Below, piece after piece: positions 27,370-37,946 of a DNA stretch of 64,000 nt. The notes beneath the pieces are model-generated. The model saw only the letters and a program-made list of their open reading frames with translations, did no database searches and had not been told where the DNA came from. The position numbers and the translations under genes are program-made. Source of the DNA: Anarhynchus alexandrinus (Eukaryota > Chordata > Aves > Charadriiformes > Charadriidae). The first letter of the stretch is position 1, and each line of letters opens with the position of its first letter. Location of the stretch: the NCBI GenBank assembly GCA_008711295.1, contig VUYV01000154.1, forward strand, positions 1,451,726 to 1,515,725, written 5' to 3'.

Positions 27370-27615
27370 TTCCCGTGGACCAGCTCAGCACCCCTGCTTG
27401 GGATGCGCCCAAGGAGGAGCGGTGGCGCGCTTGGCCTGGGGCTTTGCGCGGCCTCGGTGGCAGCGCAGGCAGGGGAAGGAGCCCCCGCTCTGCTGCCAGC
27501 GCCGCCGCCAGGCACCGCGCCGCCTCGGGCAACAGCCATTGCCCTGCCCTCCGCACTGAAACAGCGGCGACGGTGTGTTCTGACACCTGTGGATAGGGAG
27601 CGTGCACAGGAAAGG
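27370..27615. promoter_or_regulatory. Small CpG-dense GC-rich island, candidate alternative promoter/exon
   Basis: I count about 21 CpG in the roughly 200 bases from 27401 to 27605, with GC content near 70 percent in an otherwise AT-leaning intron. A donor-like AAAG|GTAGGT lies at its 3' edge (27614/27615). A + frame from ATG at 27343 stays open to a TAG at 27616, and reverse frames are open too, as expected in GC-rich DNA. It could be an internal CELF2 or antisense non-coding RNA promoter, a hypermutable GC insertion or simply a composition island. No TATA box or known motif decides this. Confidence 0.35.
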
Positions 27616-29138
27616 TAGGTTGTGCCGTGACTGGCTGCACACCTGCGTCCTGTAGAGCTCTCTAAAATATTGCCAAGGAGAGGTTATTCCCTACGGCCCA
27701 TTCTCCAGCCTGGGTTCGGTATCCCCACGCGCGGTGCTTGCCGGGGGGAAGCTGAGCACACTCGGAAAGAACTTGCCCGAGAGCTGCGTTGTTCTCTTCT
27801 ACTGTAGGGTCTGAGCACAGGATGATGGTAATGTCTATAAATTATTTACTGCAGGTAATTTCTCACTCTTGCCTATTTATTAATTGCAACCGTGCATTCA
27901 CAAATACTGTATTTTTATAAGCAAAGCTTTCTTCAAGCACAGAAGAAAATGTTTCCTGTTTTTCTGTGTGACAACATGACATACTGAGAAATCACTTACC
28001 TTGAGATCCATAAGTGTATGGCTTTGTGATGTATAGCTACAATAACAGCTTTCTGATAAGACATGAAATCCTTCATTTCAGGAGATGACATGATTCTAGT
28101 GGGTGGCATCTAATTTGAAACAGGTTTATATCATCTATAATCTTTTGGAGGGCCTCGGAAAGCACAGCTATTTTATTATTTTATAGCCTGCAGTTATACA
28201 AGCGAGATATAAACCGCACAGATTATTTTCTCTTTTGCTTGTTGTAGAGTGAAAGGATAGTGCCTATTTAGCCTTTGTCTCTGCCCCTTTAATTTTCTTA
28301 TTCACTGCACACTTCTTTGAGATTCATTCTTTTCTTTTCTTTTTTACACTTACTTTTAAATATTTTATGGGTAGAGAGCTTATAATATGTATTGTCACGG
28401 CAGTTGTCTCTAGAGGTCAGCAATGAGTTTAATAATGAGATGCGAACCAGTGACTCTGTAAAACCCATTTCAGGTTATAAATGGCATGTTTTATTGAATC
28501 TAGTGTTAAAGGTTGTTAACGTATCAATTGGTGATGGTCAGGGTTAAACAAGCTTCGACGCGAGTCCTCTCATGTTAGGAAACTGTCAGTAACGTATTTT
28601 TCCACCTTCCTCTTCGCCGAAGCCGTGTTTGTGCATCGCATCCATTTTGGCACGGGTATTCTGGGGTTTAAACCCTCCAGGCCTGGTCTGAAGCTTTTGT
28701 TGGTTTTGCACCGATATAATTTTGTTAAGCATAACGGCGTCGCTCCTGACTTCGGCTTGCTGGTGCGAAGAGAATTTGGACCGTGGGGTTTTTAGCAGGA
28801 ACCTTTGAAATCAAGTCAAAACCCAGTTGAAGCGTCTTGTTGCGCTTTGCCTCTTGCTTTGCCAACATAACAGATTACTGACTTAATGAACTTGGGGTAA
28901 TTATGCGTAACAGAAGAGGATGATTTCTGATGTGGTAACTGTATTTGTCAGGTAACACTGATCTTTATCTTGTGACCGTTGGGCTGCAAAAATAACTTCT
29001 TCACATGAATTTGGTCTAACATTGGCTTCTCTGGTTCAGGCAGCTTGAAAAGTGAAAGGGTTTTAACATTGTTAGAATTGCCTTTCTTCAAAATATCTCC
29101 ACGTAGGGACATATAAATGCAGCTGGATAGAGCAATAG

Positions 29139-29176
29139 ATGGGTCCCTTCAAACTTGAGATATTCTGTGATTCTCT
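29139..29176 (+). mobile_element. Possible decayed CR1 3' terminus
   Basis: GGGTCCCTTCAAACTTGAGA followed by TATTCTGTGATTCTCTG fits the last 35-40 bases of CR1 (GGTCCCTTCCAAC...ATTCTATGATTCTATG) with several changes. There is no recognisable body upstream. Confidence 0.5.
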
Positions 29177-31178
29177 GTCTACATAAGGTCTGGGTTTGCA
29201 TTGGGTTTTTCTTCTATAACCTGCATATTCCCAAATTTACAATACTCCATTTTCTTTCCTCTATTTCCTCACCACTCCGTTGCTCCACAGAGACGTCAAT
29301 ACCTGCAACGGGCTCATGGAGCAACTTACACCTTTCTTCTTTCGCTTTTTGCTTGCTGGGTGGACATGCTGCATCACATTCCCATGAATTTAAAGTCTCC
29401 TGCAGTGCCCAATGTATTGTTGATGCCAGGATTAAGGTTAAGCACTAGTTAAAGAAGATAGAGTACAATAGAAGTTCCCTTTTTTCTATAAATTAGATCG
29501 AATAAGAGTGGTAGCAGACAAGTGCTGGGCTATTAAAGTCCATTTGGGAAACAAATGATTCAAAGAGAACAGAATTGTTAAAATTGAAGCCAATTTATGC
29601 ATCCTGGTGACTACATCTACCGTGTGGCTTTGCCTTTTCCTTCGGGCACAGTGGGGAGTTTTGGAAGCAGTACAAGGAATGCATTGATTTGTGGGGCCAG
29701 GGAGCGTTCTGGACTTTGAGCAAATCTTACAGAAACATTCACAGCAATATTTTATATTTTCTAAAGAATCTAGCAACTGTGTCCCTGGAGGTTAAGTGAC
29801 TCCACCAAAAGCAATGCAAATTTGGTTTTCTGTGCAGCTTTGAAAGCACGTTTGATATGCGCGCGCGGATGTTCTCCTGCTTAGCTGGTTTTGTTTCCCA
29901 AAGTTTGCCATAATAGTCTTTTATAAAAAAAAAATGGAATTGCCTCTGACATTTTCAGGCAATACTTGGCTCTGCTGCACTGAAAAATAATACAATAGCA
30001 AAAAGAGCATAGGTTTTTTTCTATATGCTCACGTGAAATGGTGAGGAATTGCTGAGGAGAGAACAGGCAGTGGCTCTGCTGCTGCCGGAAGGTTTGTGCA
30101 GTCAGATCCCAGCGATTCGGCAGCGCCCTATGAAAGAAAATAAAAGTGGTGGGTTTTTTGCAATGCTTAAATATCTCCCGCGTAGAAAGTCAATGTAAGG
30201 TCAGTTCTGAAGGCTTCTGAGAAGCTGTAACAAAATTTCCCTGAGTCCATCACAGTGGACACAGCACCGGCTATAACCGATGTCCCGTGGAAACGCCACG
30301 CACTGATCAGAGGGAGCTCAACTGTTGTGGTGAAACAACAGAAAACACCGTTCATAAATCATTTTGTTGGAGTTATCAAGAATTCAGTGTGGGGGGAGCA
30401 GGATTTAGTAACGAAAGCTGAGGACACACCATAGCGAGTGTGCTGAGGTGGGACGCCACGTGGGGTGCGGCGTAGTGTGCCGCACACAGCACTGGGGTTA
30501 TTTGGGGTGAGGGGGAGACGAATGGAGGATGGGGTTGAAAAGGAAAAAGTATTAGGAGTTTTTGTGGAATCCAGAAGTGTGCCATGTTGTGCTGGAAGCT
30601 TTATGAATGAATGTATAATGTATTCTAAAAAAATAAATAAAAATGAGCTACTAAACAGTTCTAGGAAGCTATTATAGGAAGCACGAGTCTCTTCCTCTTC
30701 AGTCCTGAAAGAATCAGCACATGTTTTTTTAATTACAAGGAAAGTTCATTTGTCAAACTCAACTCCTCTGAGTATGTTTGAAATGCTTGCTAGCTCTTAA
30801 ATTACTTGAAAATTCCATCTCGGTTTTGGCAGTGGTTGCGCTCAAGGAAAAAAAGTTGGTAAAACAGAAACCAAGCATGCCATAAACTAATGAGGGCTGT
30901 AACTTTAGAGGTCTTCTGAAACTAGATACAGCAAATTAAAGTTTTATATGAGTCCTGTGGGCCCAATGATCTATTTTTTTTAATCTTCCTGGTTATAAAA
31001 TGCTCCTTTACCATTTTATTTTTTCTTAAGAGCCTATAATGTAGTGTTATTTTGAATTTATATCATTTCAACATGTTTAATATTAATCATGTATCTTTTT
31101 AGCCCTTCATTAACAACACGATTCTTGATTTTTTATGACTATCCAACCTGCCTTACTCTTTTTCCTTTTTGTTTTTAG

Positions 31179-31227
31179 ATGCATCATCCTATTCAGATGA
31201 AACCCGCAGATAGTGAAAAGTCAAATG
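31179..31227 (+). CDS. CELF2: CELF2 coding exon B (49 nt): end of RRM1 and inter-RRM linker
   Basis: The acceptor is CCTTTTTGTTTTTAG at 31178 and the donor is CAAATG|GTATGT after 31227. It reads MHHPIQMKPADSEKSN plus the first base of the next codon. IQMKPAD is strand beta-4 of RRM1, and DSEKSN begins the short linker to RRM2; CELF1 has N where S occurs here. The outgoing phase 1 matches exon C, whose CT completes an Ala codon. The exon is flanked by the two largest spans of intron in the window, so definition of this very short exon must rely on strong splice sites or enhancers. Skipping it would shift the frame. Confidence 0.97.
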
Positions 31228-34200
31228 GTATGTGTTTAATCTATTTTTCCTTAACTGTGATTCTTTCTAAACTGAAACAAACACAACCTTGTGAGAGTTT
31301 TTGCTTTACTGCTTGTGTGGTGAAAATTATATGAGGGAGTTTCCCTACACCTGACACGTTGGGGAAGATGTTGACCTGCTCTGAACTCCCATTTATCCTC
31401 AGCCTTAAAGCAGGAAGGAAATGTTCTGGAAAAGTCTTCCCTGTACCTGCTGTATGTCATGGCCTACCTCGCTACCTGCGTCTTTCCCGTGCGTTCTCCT
31501 AGCAGCGAGGTGATGCAGGAGCACCTGATATTGATAAGATGGAGATGAAAATTTAATGGTGAAAAGAAAAAAAAAGAAAAGAAGCAAAAAACATTCCCAC
31601 GTTAACAAACCGTGTAAGCAGCTGATGGGCCTTAAACATCTGCCTAAACCTCCCTTTTATAGAATGATGCTGTTCTGAATCTGAGCCAAATTTAGGTTTT
31701 AATCATACGCTTGGTTCTGAACTGGGAAACCCACCTTGCAGCTCTCTGTATACTTATTCCTCTCAACGATTGTAAAATGAATGCTATAATGACAGTAATA
31801 TCCATTCAGAATACTAGGGTACTGCCTAAGTGGATGTATATGACATGCAAAATAGACGGCGTGCTAAATCTATTAAACATGTCGGGTTTGTATATTCAAG
31901 GAAATAAGATAATCGGATGGTAACGCAACCTGGCTGTGTGCGATTCTTTAAAAATATATACATGTGTATATTTTGCCCCTTGATTTGTTCCTGTAATTTT
32001 CTAAAATATATGTTAAAGATATCATCTGCCTTCTTAGATTGCAAGAGCTTCATTTTCCCACAAGGCCCACATAATCAGAGCTGGTTCCTCCAACAGGCAT
32101 CTTTGCACCTCATTAATTAGTAATCAGGGCAGAAGCCGTGCACTTAGAGATCTACATACCTGCAAATGTAAATTATGATTGGGCTCTAAATCTCTCCGCA
32201 AGGCTTTTTTAAGGCTTCTTTTCTGCTAATTGTAGTGCATCCCATTTTCAGGCTTCTCCAAGGATTATAAAGTTTGGAAGGAAATTAAAACTTCACATTA
32301 TGCTAGGTTTCCTAGTCTGACAACTTTCAAAACAAAACTGGCCACAAGCGCAGGAAATTTGAGTCGTCACCCATTTGTGAGGGAATAGTGGTCTCTCTCT
32401 GGGGTTGAGTTTTAGCAGTGATTTGTTGCTGTTGTTGAATGCTCAGAAGAGTGGCCAAGTTGCCTGCATGGGCAGGAGGACCAAACTTTTCGAGCACCAC
32501 TGTAGTCAAGGAGAACTTTGCTGCTGGAATCCAAACTCCGCTCCCTAGTATTTATTGTGCTTGCAGTGGGCAAAATTTTCCCTGGCGGGAACACTGGTCT
32601 GGACCCTCTGAACTAAGTGTAGCCTCTATTGTTTCTTCTTTCAAAGGTAAACTTCATCCCAAGTTCCTTGGCAAATTAGAAAAGTAAGAATGGCCCAAAA
32701 TAGGCTCCCAATGAGCGAGTTGTACATCGCCTGAGGTTTTTCTTCCTAAAGGAGATTGAACATATTGGCAAAGCGCTATGGGGAATTGTGCAAATTCTGT
32801 CTTGCTCTGCAAATAGCACCTGCTTGGAAAGCAGGGTAGGTTAGCTCCTCGCTGCTGCTGGTAGACGGCGGTTATCTGCATGATACTCTTGTCTGCACTG
32901 TGGGAATACTCTCTTGTTTTCTTGCACCTATCCCTGCCATGAAAATGAAGAAGGACTGGCTTTTTTTTTCATTTTTTTCCTGCCTTTCTCTGTATTTTGG
33001 GGAAAACATGTTGACAGATCAGAGGTTGCAGTTGTAAAACTAAATACCTTCTTAAATTTAGACTCCTGGAGGGTACTTCTGGTAGGCGTGTTCTGGGGGG
33101 TGGTGAACTCTTCTTTTTTAATGACTGGGGAACAGAAGGCAAACTAATACCATGACGAGGGTAAAAATGGTACAACTCCTCAGAAAGATGGGGCGTAGGC
33201 GTAGGATCCATGGAGGAGGTGAAAGTTTGCAAGCAGCTTGGAGAGCCAAAAAGAGAAAGAACAGCAGCGTGGGGGATGCGGAGGCCTGTTTGGCACGTGT
33301 TTCCCATATGCTTCAGGCTATCCATCTGAGGAGGTATATTATCTGTGCCAACAGCATATTGTAAACTACCTCTTCAACCAGATTGGTAAGTTCAAAGGGG
33401 AAAAGAAAGCAGGCATGCCAGCATCTTGGTTTTCAGGATCCATGGTGTTTGAGCTTTTGAGGAATGCTTGAAACCCTTTGATTTCTGAGTAGTGGGAGGA
33501 TCCCACTACATTTTATAGGTGAAGTGATGTTTCTCAAGTTTCAAAGAGGTTAAAGAAATTCTCTTGGTCAAAATTTCCAGATAGGTTGTGGAAAGATACA
33601 TAGGAGAGGTTGAACACTCATTACAGTTCTTCGGAGCTTGCACACGTTTGTGAAGATTTGAGAGACCTATTCAAGTTCCACAGGGAGGAAGGAGAGGTCC
33701 CCTCATTCATCTTACAGAGGTTTTTAAAGAACAGTATTTCCGTGTGATGAGATGTCCCCTCCCCATCTTTAGTCCTTTGCAAAAAGGTTTAAATGAGCAT
33801 CCAAGCCCAGCAGTAGCAGGATGAAATGTTCTTCCTTCTCCGTCACTGTTCCTGTCTTTAGATGTAACCTCACTTCAGAAACCTGTCCCTTAGCACAAAA
33901 GGCCAAGCTCACCTCCTGGAAACTGGGAGATGGGTATGGAAGAGGCACTTCCTGCACGCGTTTGACTAAGTGCCTGGGCCCTTCTGCAGGATTAGGACTT
34001 CATTAGAAGCCTGAAGATCTGTTTTCTTCTGGGTAGAAACTGGGTGTCTGATAGATCTGTGCAATCAGCTCCATCCCTTCCCTGCGTACAGCAGCTCCTG
34101 TGTCTGAGCCATCTCTCTGCTCGTGCAGATGACGCAAAGCTGAATTTCTTCCACTGAACTTTTAGCAGCTAGAGTTGATGGGGAAAGACTTGCCTTTAGA

Positions 34201-36280
34201 TCTATGTAATTTGTCTACCCAGGAGGATTCTGACAAGGCTTCTATTGTTGAGAAATGTAACACCCCTGACAGATTTGCGGATGATGAATTTTGTAGTGTG
34301 TCCCGTTCTGATCACCCATTAGGCCCAGTCTGACCACCTTTACATTGCTAGCTTGTTATTTTAACCTGATTTTAACAAAGTTTTCGTTAAGGATTACCTG
34401 CCAGAAAAGCATGGTTTTAAGACTTTGATGGCTCCACCATCGCTAGGTTCATCTCGACTGTTAATCACCCACAGTATTTGTCCGTTCAAGGGTATTTTCC
34501 CTTTTTCAAACAAAGGTGGTTCCTGCAGTCTAATGCCGAAACGCACGTAAACACATGCTTGACTCTAAGTTGTCTGAGGCCACTAACATGCTACAATTTA
34601 GCAAATACTTAAATGTTTCTTGGATCAGGATTTGAATGCAGTCAATGCTTTCAGGCACGTATCCTGAGGACAGTACGCTCCCAAATGGATCAAAGCATCA
34701 CCACTTCAGGGAAAGTGACAAAATTCTCTATTGAAAAAAAAAAGGGCGGTAAGGGGATGTAGCTGAGTGATCTTATAATTTATTTTTATTTATTTTATTA
34801 GTGAAAACTTGAAGAAATAATTTTGAAATTCTAACTGGCACAACTTTGCCGATTTGGAGGGAGTAATTAAATGCCATATGTTAGCTCTAACACATAGAAA
34901 AGTTGATAATTAATGCAGGCAGCTCCGGATCCAGGTGTGACTTTGACAGATTGTATGCAAGGGTTTTTTCACAGGCTTACAAATGGGGATAAAAAGTCTG
35001 TTTTCCCCCCTTCCCTTCTGGATGAGGAAAAAAAAAACAACAACAAAAAAACCCAAACCAAAAAACATGTATACATAATTAACTATTTCTTGATCTGCTC
35101 AAAAGAGAAGGCAACTTCTGGATGGAAAATGCTCTCTTTAACTGACTGGACTCCTCAAAAATGTATAATAAAGGGATATAACTGATTTTTCAGGACTGAA
35201 TTTTGGGGGTTTAGAAGAGAGAAAAGGAAAGTTTCTTGAATCTTCAGGGAGATTTCCCATGATTATTACAGGGTTTAATTCTTTTGTAGTGCACAGAAAA
35301 TAATCTCTACTCCTTTATTCTCCTGGGTTAGCACAAGCAATCTAATACAGCCTGCAAGAAATGCTCATTACTGAAGCAAATTGAGTAAAGCTAAAAAATT
35401 AGACCCTTCAGGATTTTATTCTGCAAGTTGGATGTGGGGCTGTCAGAAGGCAGGAGGGTCTGGTTTGAAAGAAGCTCCCTCGGCAGAGGCAGACTTCATC
35501 TCCGCTAACTTCTGATGGCTAACGTGGTTCTCTGGCTTCAAACACGATACCTGGGCACCCGTGAGCTAGTCTGGCAGAGCTAGTCTTGATGGAGTTATGA
35601 GAACAATGCATCTCATCTTAAAATAGGTATCTCCACTTCGTCACACAGGGTTCCTGCATTCAGTTAAAAGATTCCCACCCCAAATCCAGGAGGCTTAGCG
35701 CTGGATGTGTTGCACTAACTGCCTGGGCGACACAGCTGACTTGTGTTTGTAATATGTTTGGATGGATTAGAGGTGAATCCCATAATTATTTATTCAAGAT
35801 GCTGTGCAGTTTCACACCTTCCTTCGTGTAACTGGAGCTTCGGGCCTTGTTCACTGTGACCTTCTGGCTGCTTCTGCTCCATCAATGAGGGGTACTCAGC
35901 CACCCCATCCTAGTAGCTGCTTACAGATGGTTGTATCTACTTCATGTCCCCAGAGTGGTGCCAAACCGCCAGAAAGTACAACTAGGCCTATGAGCAAAGT
36001 CCAGAAGTAATGATATCAAACACTGACCAAAAAATTTTCATTAATTTTTTGGATTCTGAATTACTGAAACCTACCCCTAGCGTGGGAGAGAGAATTACCA
36101 AACAGCAGTGAATCGCTTATGAGATATGTGTGCACAAGTGCTGAGCCTTGTGCCCTGTTATCCTTCCCCCAGCCTTCTCCTTTGCCCGCTCTCATTGCCC
36201 AAAGCACTCCCAGTTCCCCAGCTTTGTCCAGTCCCCCAGAGCTCACTTTTTCCTCCTGTCCCTGAGGCTGGAGCTCAGGA

Positions 36281-36555
36281 CACAGAATCACAGAATGGTT
36301 TAGGTTGGAAGGGACCTTAAGAATCATCTCGTTCCACCCCCCTGCCGTGGGCAGGGACACCTCCCACCAGACCAGATTGCTCAAAGCACCATCCAGCCTG
36401 GCCTTGAACACCTCCAGGGATGGGGCAGCCACAGCTGCTCTGGGCAGCCTGGGCCAGTGTCGCACCACCCTCAGAGTGAAAAATTTCTTTCTAATATCTA
36501 TTCTAAGTCTCCCCTCTTCCAGTTTGAAGCCATTACCCCTTGTCCTGTCACTACA
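36281..36555 (-). mobile_element. CR1 3' fragment, antisense (~275 bp)
   Basis: It opens with ACACAGAATCACAGAATGGT and continues through AGGTTGGAAGGGACCTTAAG. The minus strand encodes DRTRGNGFKLEEGRLRIDIR, then [17 protein letters not shown] and [20 protein letters not shown], the C-terminus of CR1 ORF2, without internal stops. It is 5'-truncated near 36555 within the DRTRGNG region. Its 3' part is close in sequence to the sense copies at 37817 and 62701, so they belong to the same or sister subfamilies. Confidence 0.92.
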
Positions 36556-36994
36556 TCTACATGTTATCATGATGACCAAGTATTGGGAGTTAGCTGGAAG
36601 GTAACAGACCCGTCTATTGTCAACAGTGGGGGGAGAGACTCCCATAAAACAGGCCATCCCATCTTTCTGGGAGGGGTAAGATCATTCTTTGGAGGAGCTG
36701 ATCCCTTGGCATGGACAACAGCCAATAGGTAACCTTTTAGCTGAGACTAGCATTGGACATCTAAACTGTAGATGACTAAAGTCAGGTGAGATGGCTTTAG
36801 ACTGCCATCCTTTCTCCAAAGAGCAGCGGGTAACGCCTTTCCCCATCTCAACGCTTTGGTGGGTCACGTGTATGGCTCCTCATTTTACAATCTATGGGAG
36901 CAACCCAACAGGCCAACAGGTGAATCAGCAGGCTCGGCTCATCAAAAGGGAAGTTTGCTAACCTCTAAATACATTTGACCCATACTTCTTGCAG

Positions 36995-37035
36995 TCTGTT
37001 GTCTATCTGATTCTCAAACCGTGCCTGCATGGCAG
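36995..37035 (+). other. Candidate cryptic (poison) exon in the B-C intron
   Basis: An acceptor-like CCATACTTCTTGCAG ends at 36994, and 41 bases later stands a perfect consensus donor GGCAG|GTAAGT (37035/37036). Spliced after exon B the segment reads VCCLSDSQTVPAWQ in frame. It then shifts the reading of exon C and meets TAG after eight further codons ([12 protein letters not shown]). It contains TGCATG, the RBFOX motif, at 37026-37031. Inclusion is purely hypothetical; long introns contain many decoy sites. Confidence 0.25.
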
Positions 37036-37816
37036 GTAAGTATTCATTCTAGAAAGAAAGGAGAGAAGTGGCCGACCAAAAATGCAGAACCAAATCCAGA
37101 CAGCCAGTCTTAAGGAGGTGAAAAAGCATTCCTTTCTCTGCGTGAGAATATACAGTTAAAAACTCTTTCAGCCTAATAATATCAGATGTTCTATCAGATG
37201 GAGTGAAAACATGTCGTTTTGATCCTGACAATTGTCCCTTTAAATGATTTTTATGCTGGGCCCCTAGCCAAAAAAAGAATAACAATTTTCTTAAGCTTCA
37301 ACACTGATCAGCACTGACTAATAGCACTGAATGCAGAGCACGTCATCATATCAATATGTTTTCTGTACTCTGAGCATTCTTCGTGAAATCTGCATTTTTA
37401 AGATGTACAGTACATGGGAGCTGGATGTTTAATTTACTATAAAATCACCCTCAAGCTGAAAACCTGCAAATCATGTTAGTTAAATGGCATATTTATAGGT
37501 TTACTAGCGAAACTGAAGGAGGCCGGTGGGGAGTTTGTCGTCTGCTACTCTTGGAAAATTAAAACAAAGCCTTCCCATTTGCATCTCATTTCTTTCCAAT
37601 ATCCATGTGAATGTCTTTCGTTTGGGTCTTTGTCCTTGCACCTAAGCATGACCCAAAGGGACCTCCTTTGGGATGATGGCAGGCATTTGTCCAACTCAGC
37701 CAGCAGCTATTTTTAAGAGAGGGTTGGGATCTAGTCACCCTTAGGGTAGACCTGTACTGTGTTTCAAGCCTAAAATCAACCCAAATTTAAACTGGCTGGT
37801 ACTAGCTGACACAGAA

Positions 37817-37946
37817 GTGCCAAGGCCAGGTTGGATGGGGCTTTGAACAGCCTGGTCTAGTGGGAGGTGTCCCTACCCATGGCAGGGGGTTGGAACTAGA
37901 TGATCCTTAAGGTCCCTTCCAACCCAAGCCATTCTGTGATTGTATG
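37817..37946 (+). mobile_element. CR1 3' fragment, sense (~130 bp)
   Basis: GCCAAGGCCAGGTTGGATGG, the [14 protein letters not shown] stretch CTAGTGGGAGGTGTCCCTAC and the end TTCTGTGATTGTATGA define a CR1 3' end on the + strand. Positions 37821-37938 pair as an inverted repeat with 36289-36407, about 90 percent identical by eye. Confidence 0.92.

Larger units (their letters stand above)
8319..31178 (+). other. CELF2: CELF2 intron between exons A and B (22.9 kb)
   Basis: This is the largest intron in the window. It contains CR1 pieces at 12925-13024, 13700-13920 and 29139-29176, a probable MIR-type SINE at 22970-23095, a UG-rich tract at 20295-20331, poly-A beside an undetermined base (22636-22666), a CT-rich/AT microsatellite block at 24027-24104 and a CpG-dense patch at 27370-27615. 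Two small GC-rich areas (13960-14030 and 27720-27790) have no recognisable identity. I see no supported coding exon; all open frames are short and unrelated to known families. The donor is strong (GGG|GTGAGT) and the acceptor follows a T-rich tract (31160-31176). Confidence 0.85.

Noticed and set aside
36061..36657. Long minus-strand open frame of 198 codons
   Set aside because: Only its middle matches CR1 ORF2; the remainder is read-through of flanking intron and CR1 3' UTR, with no family resemblance.
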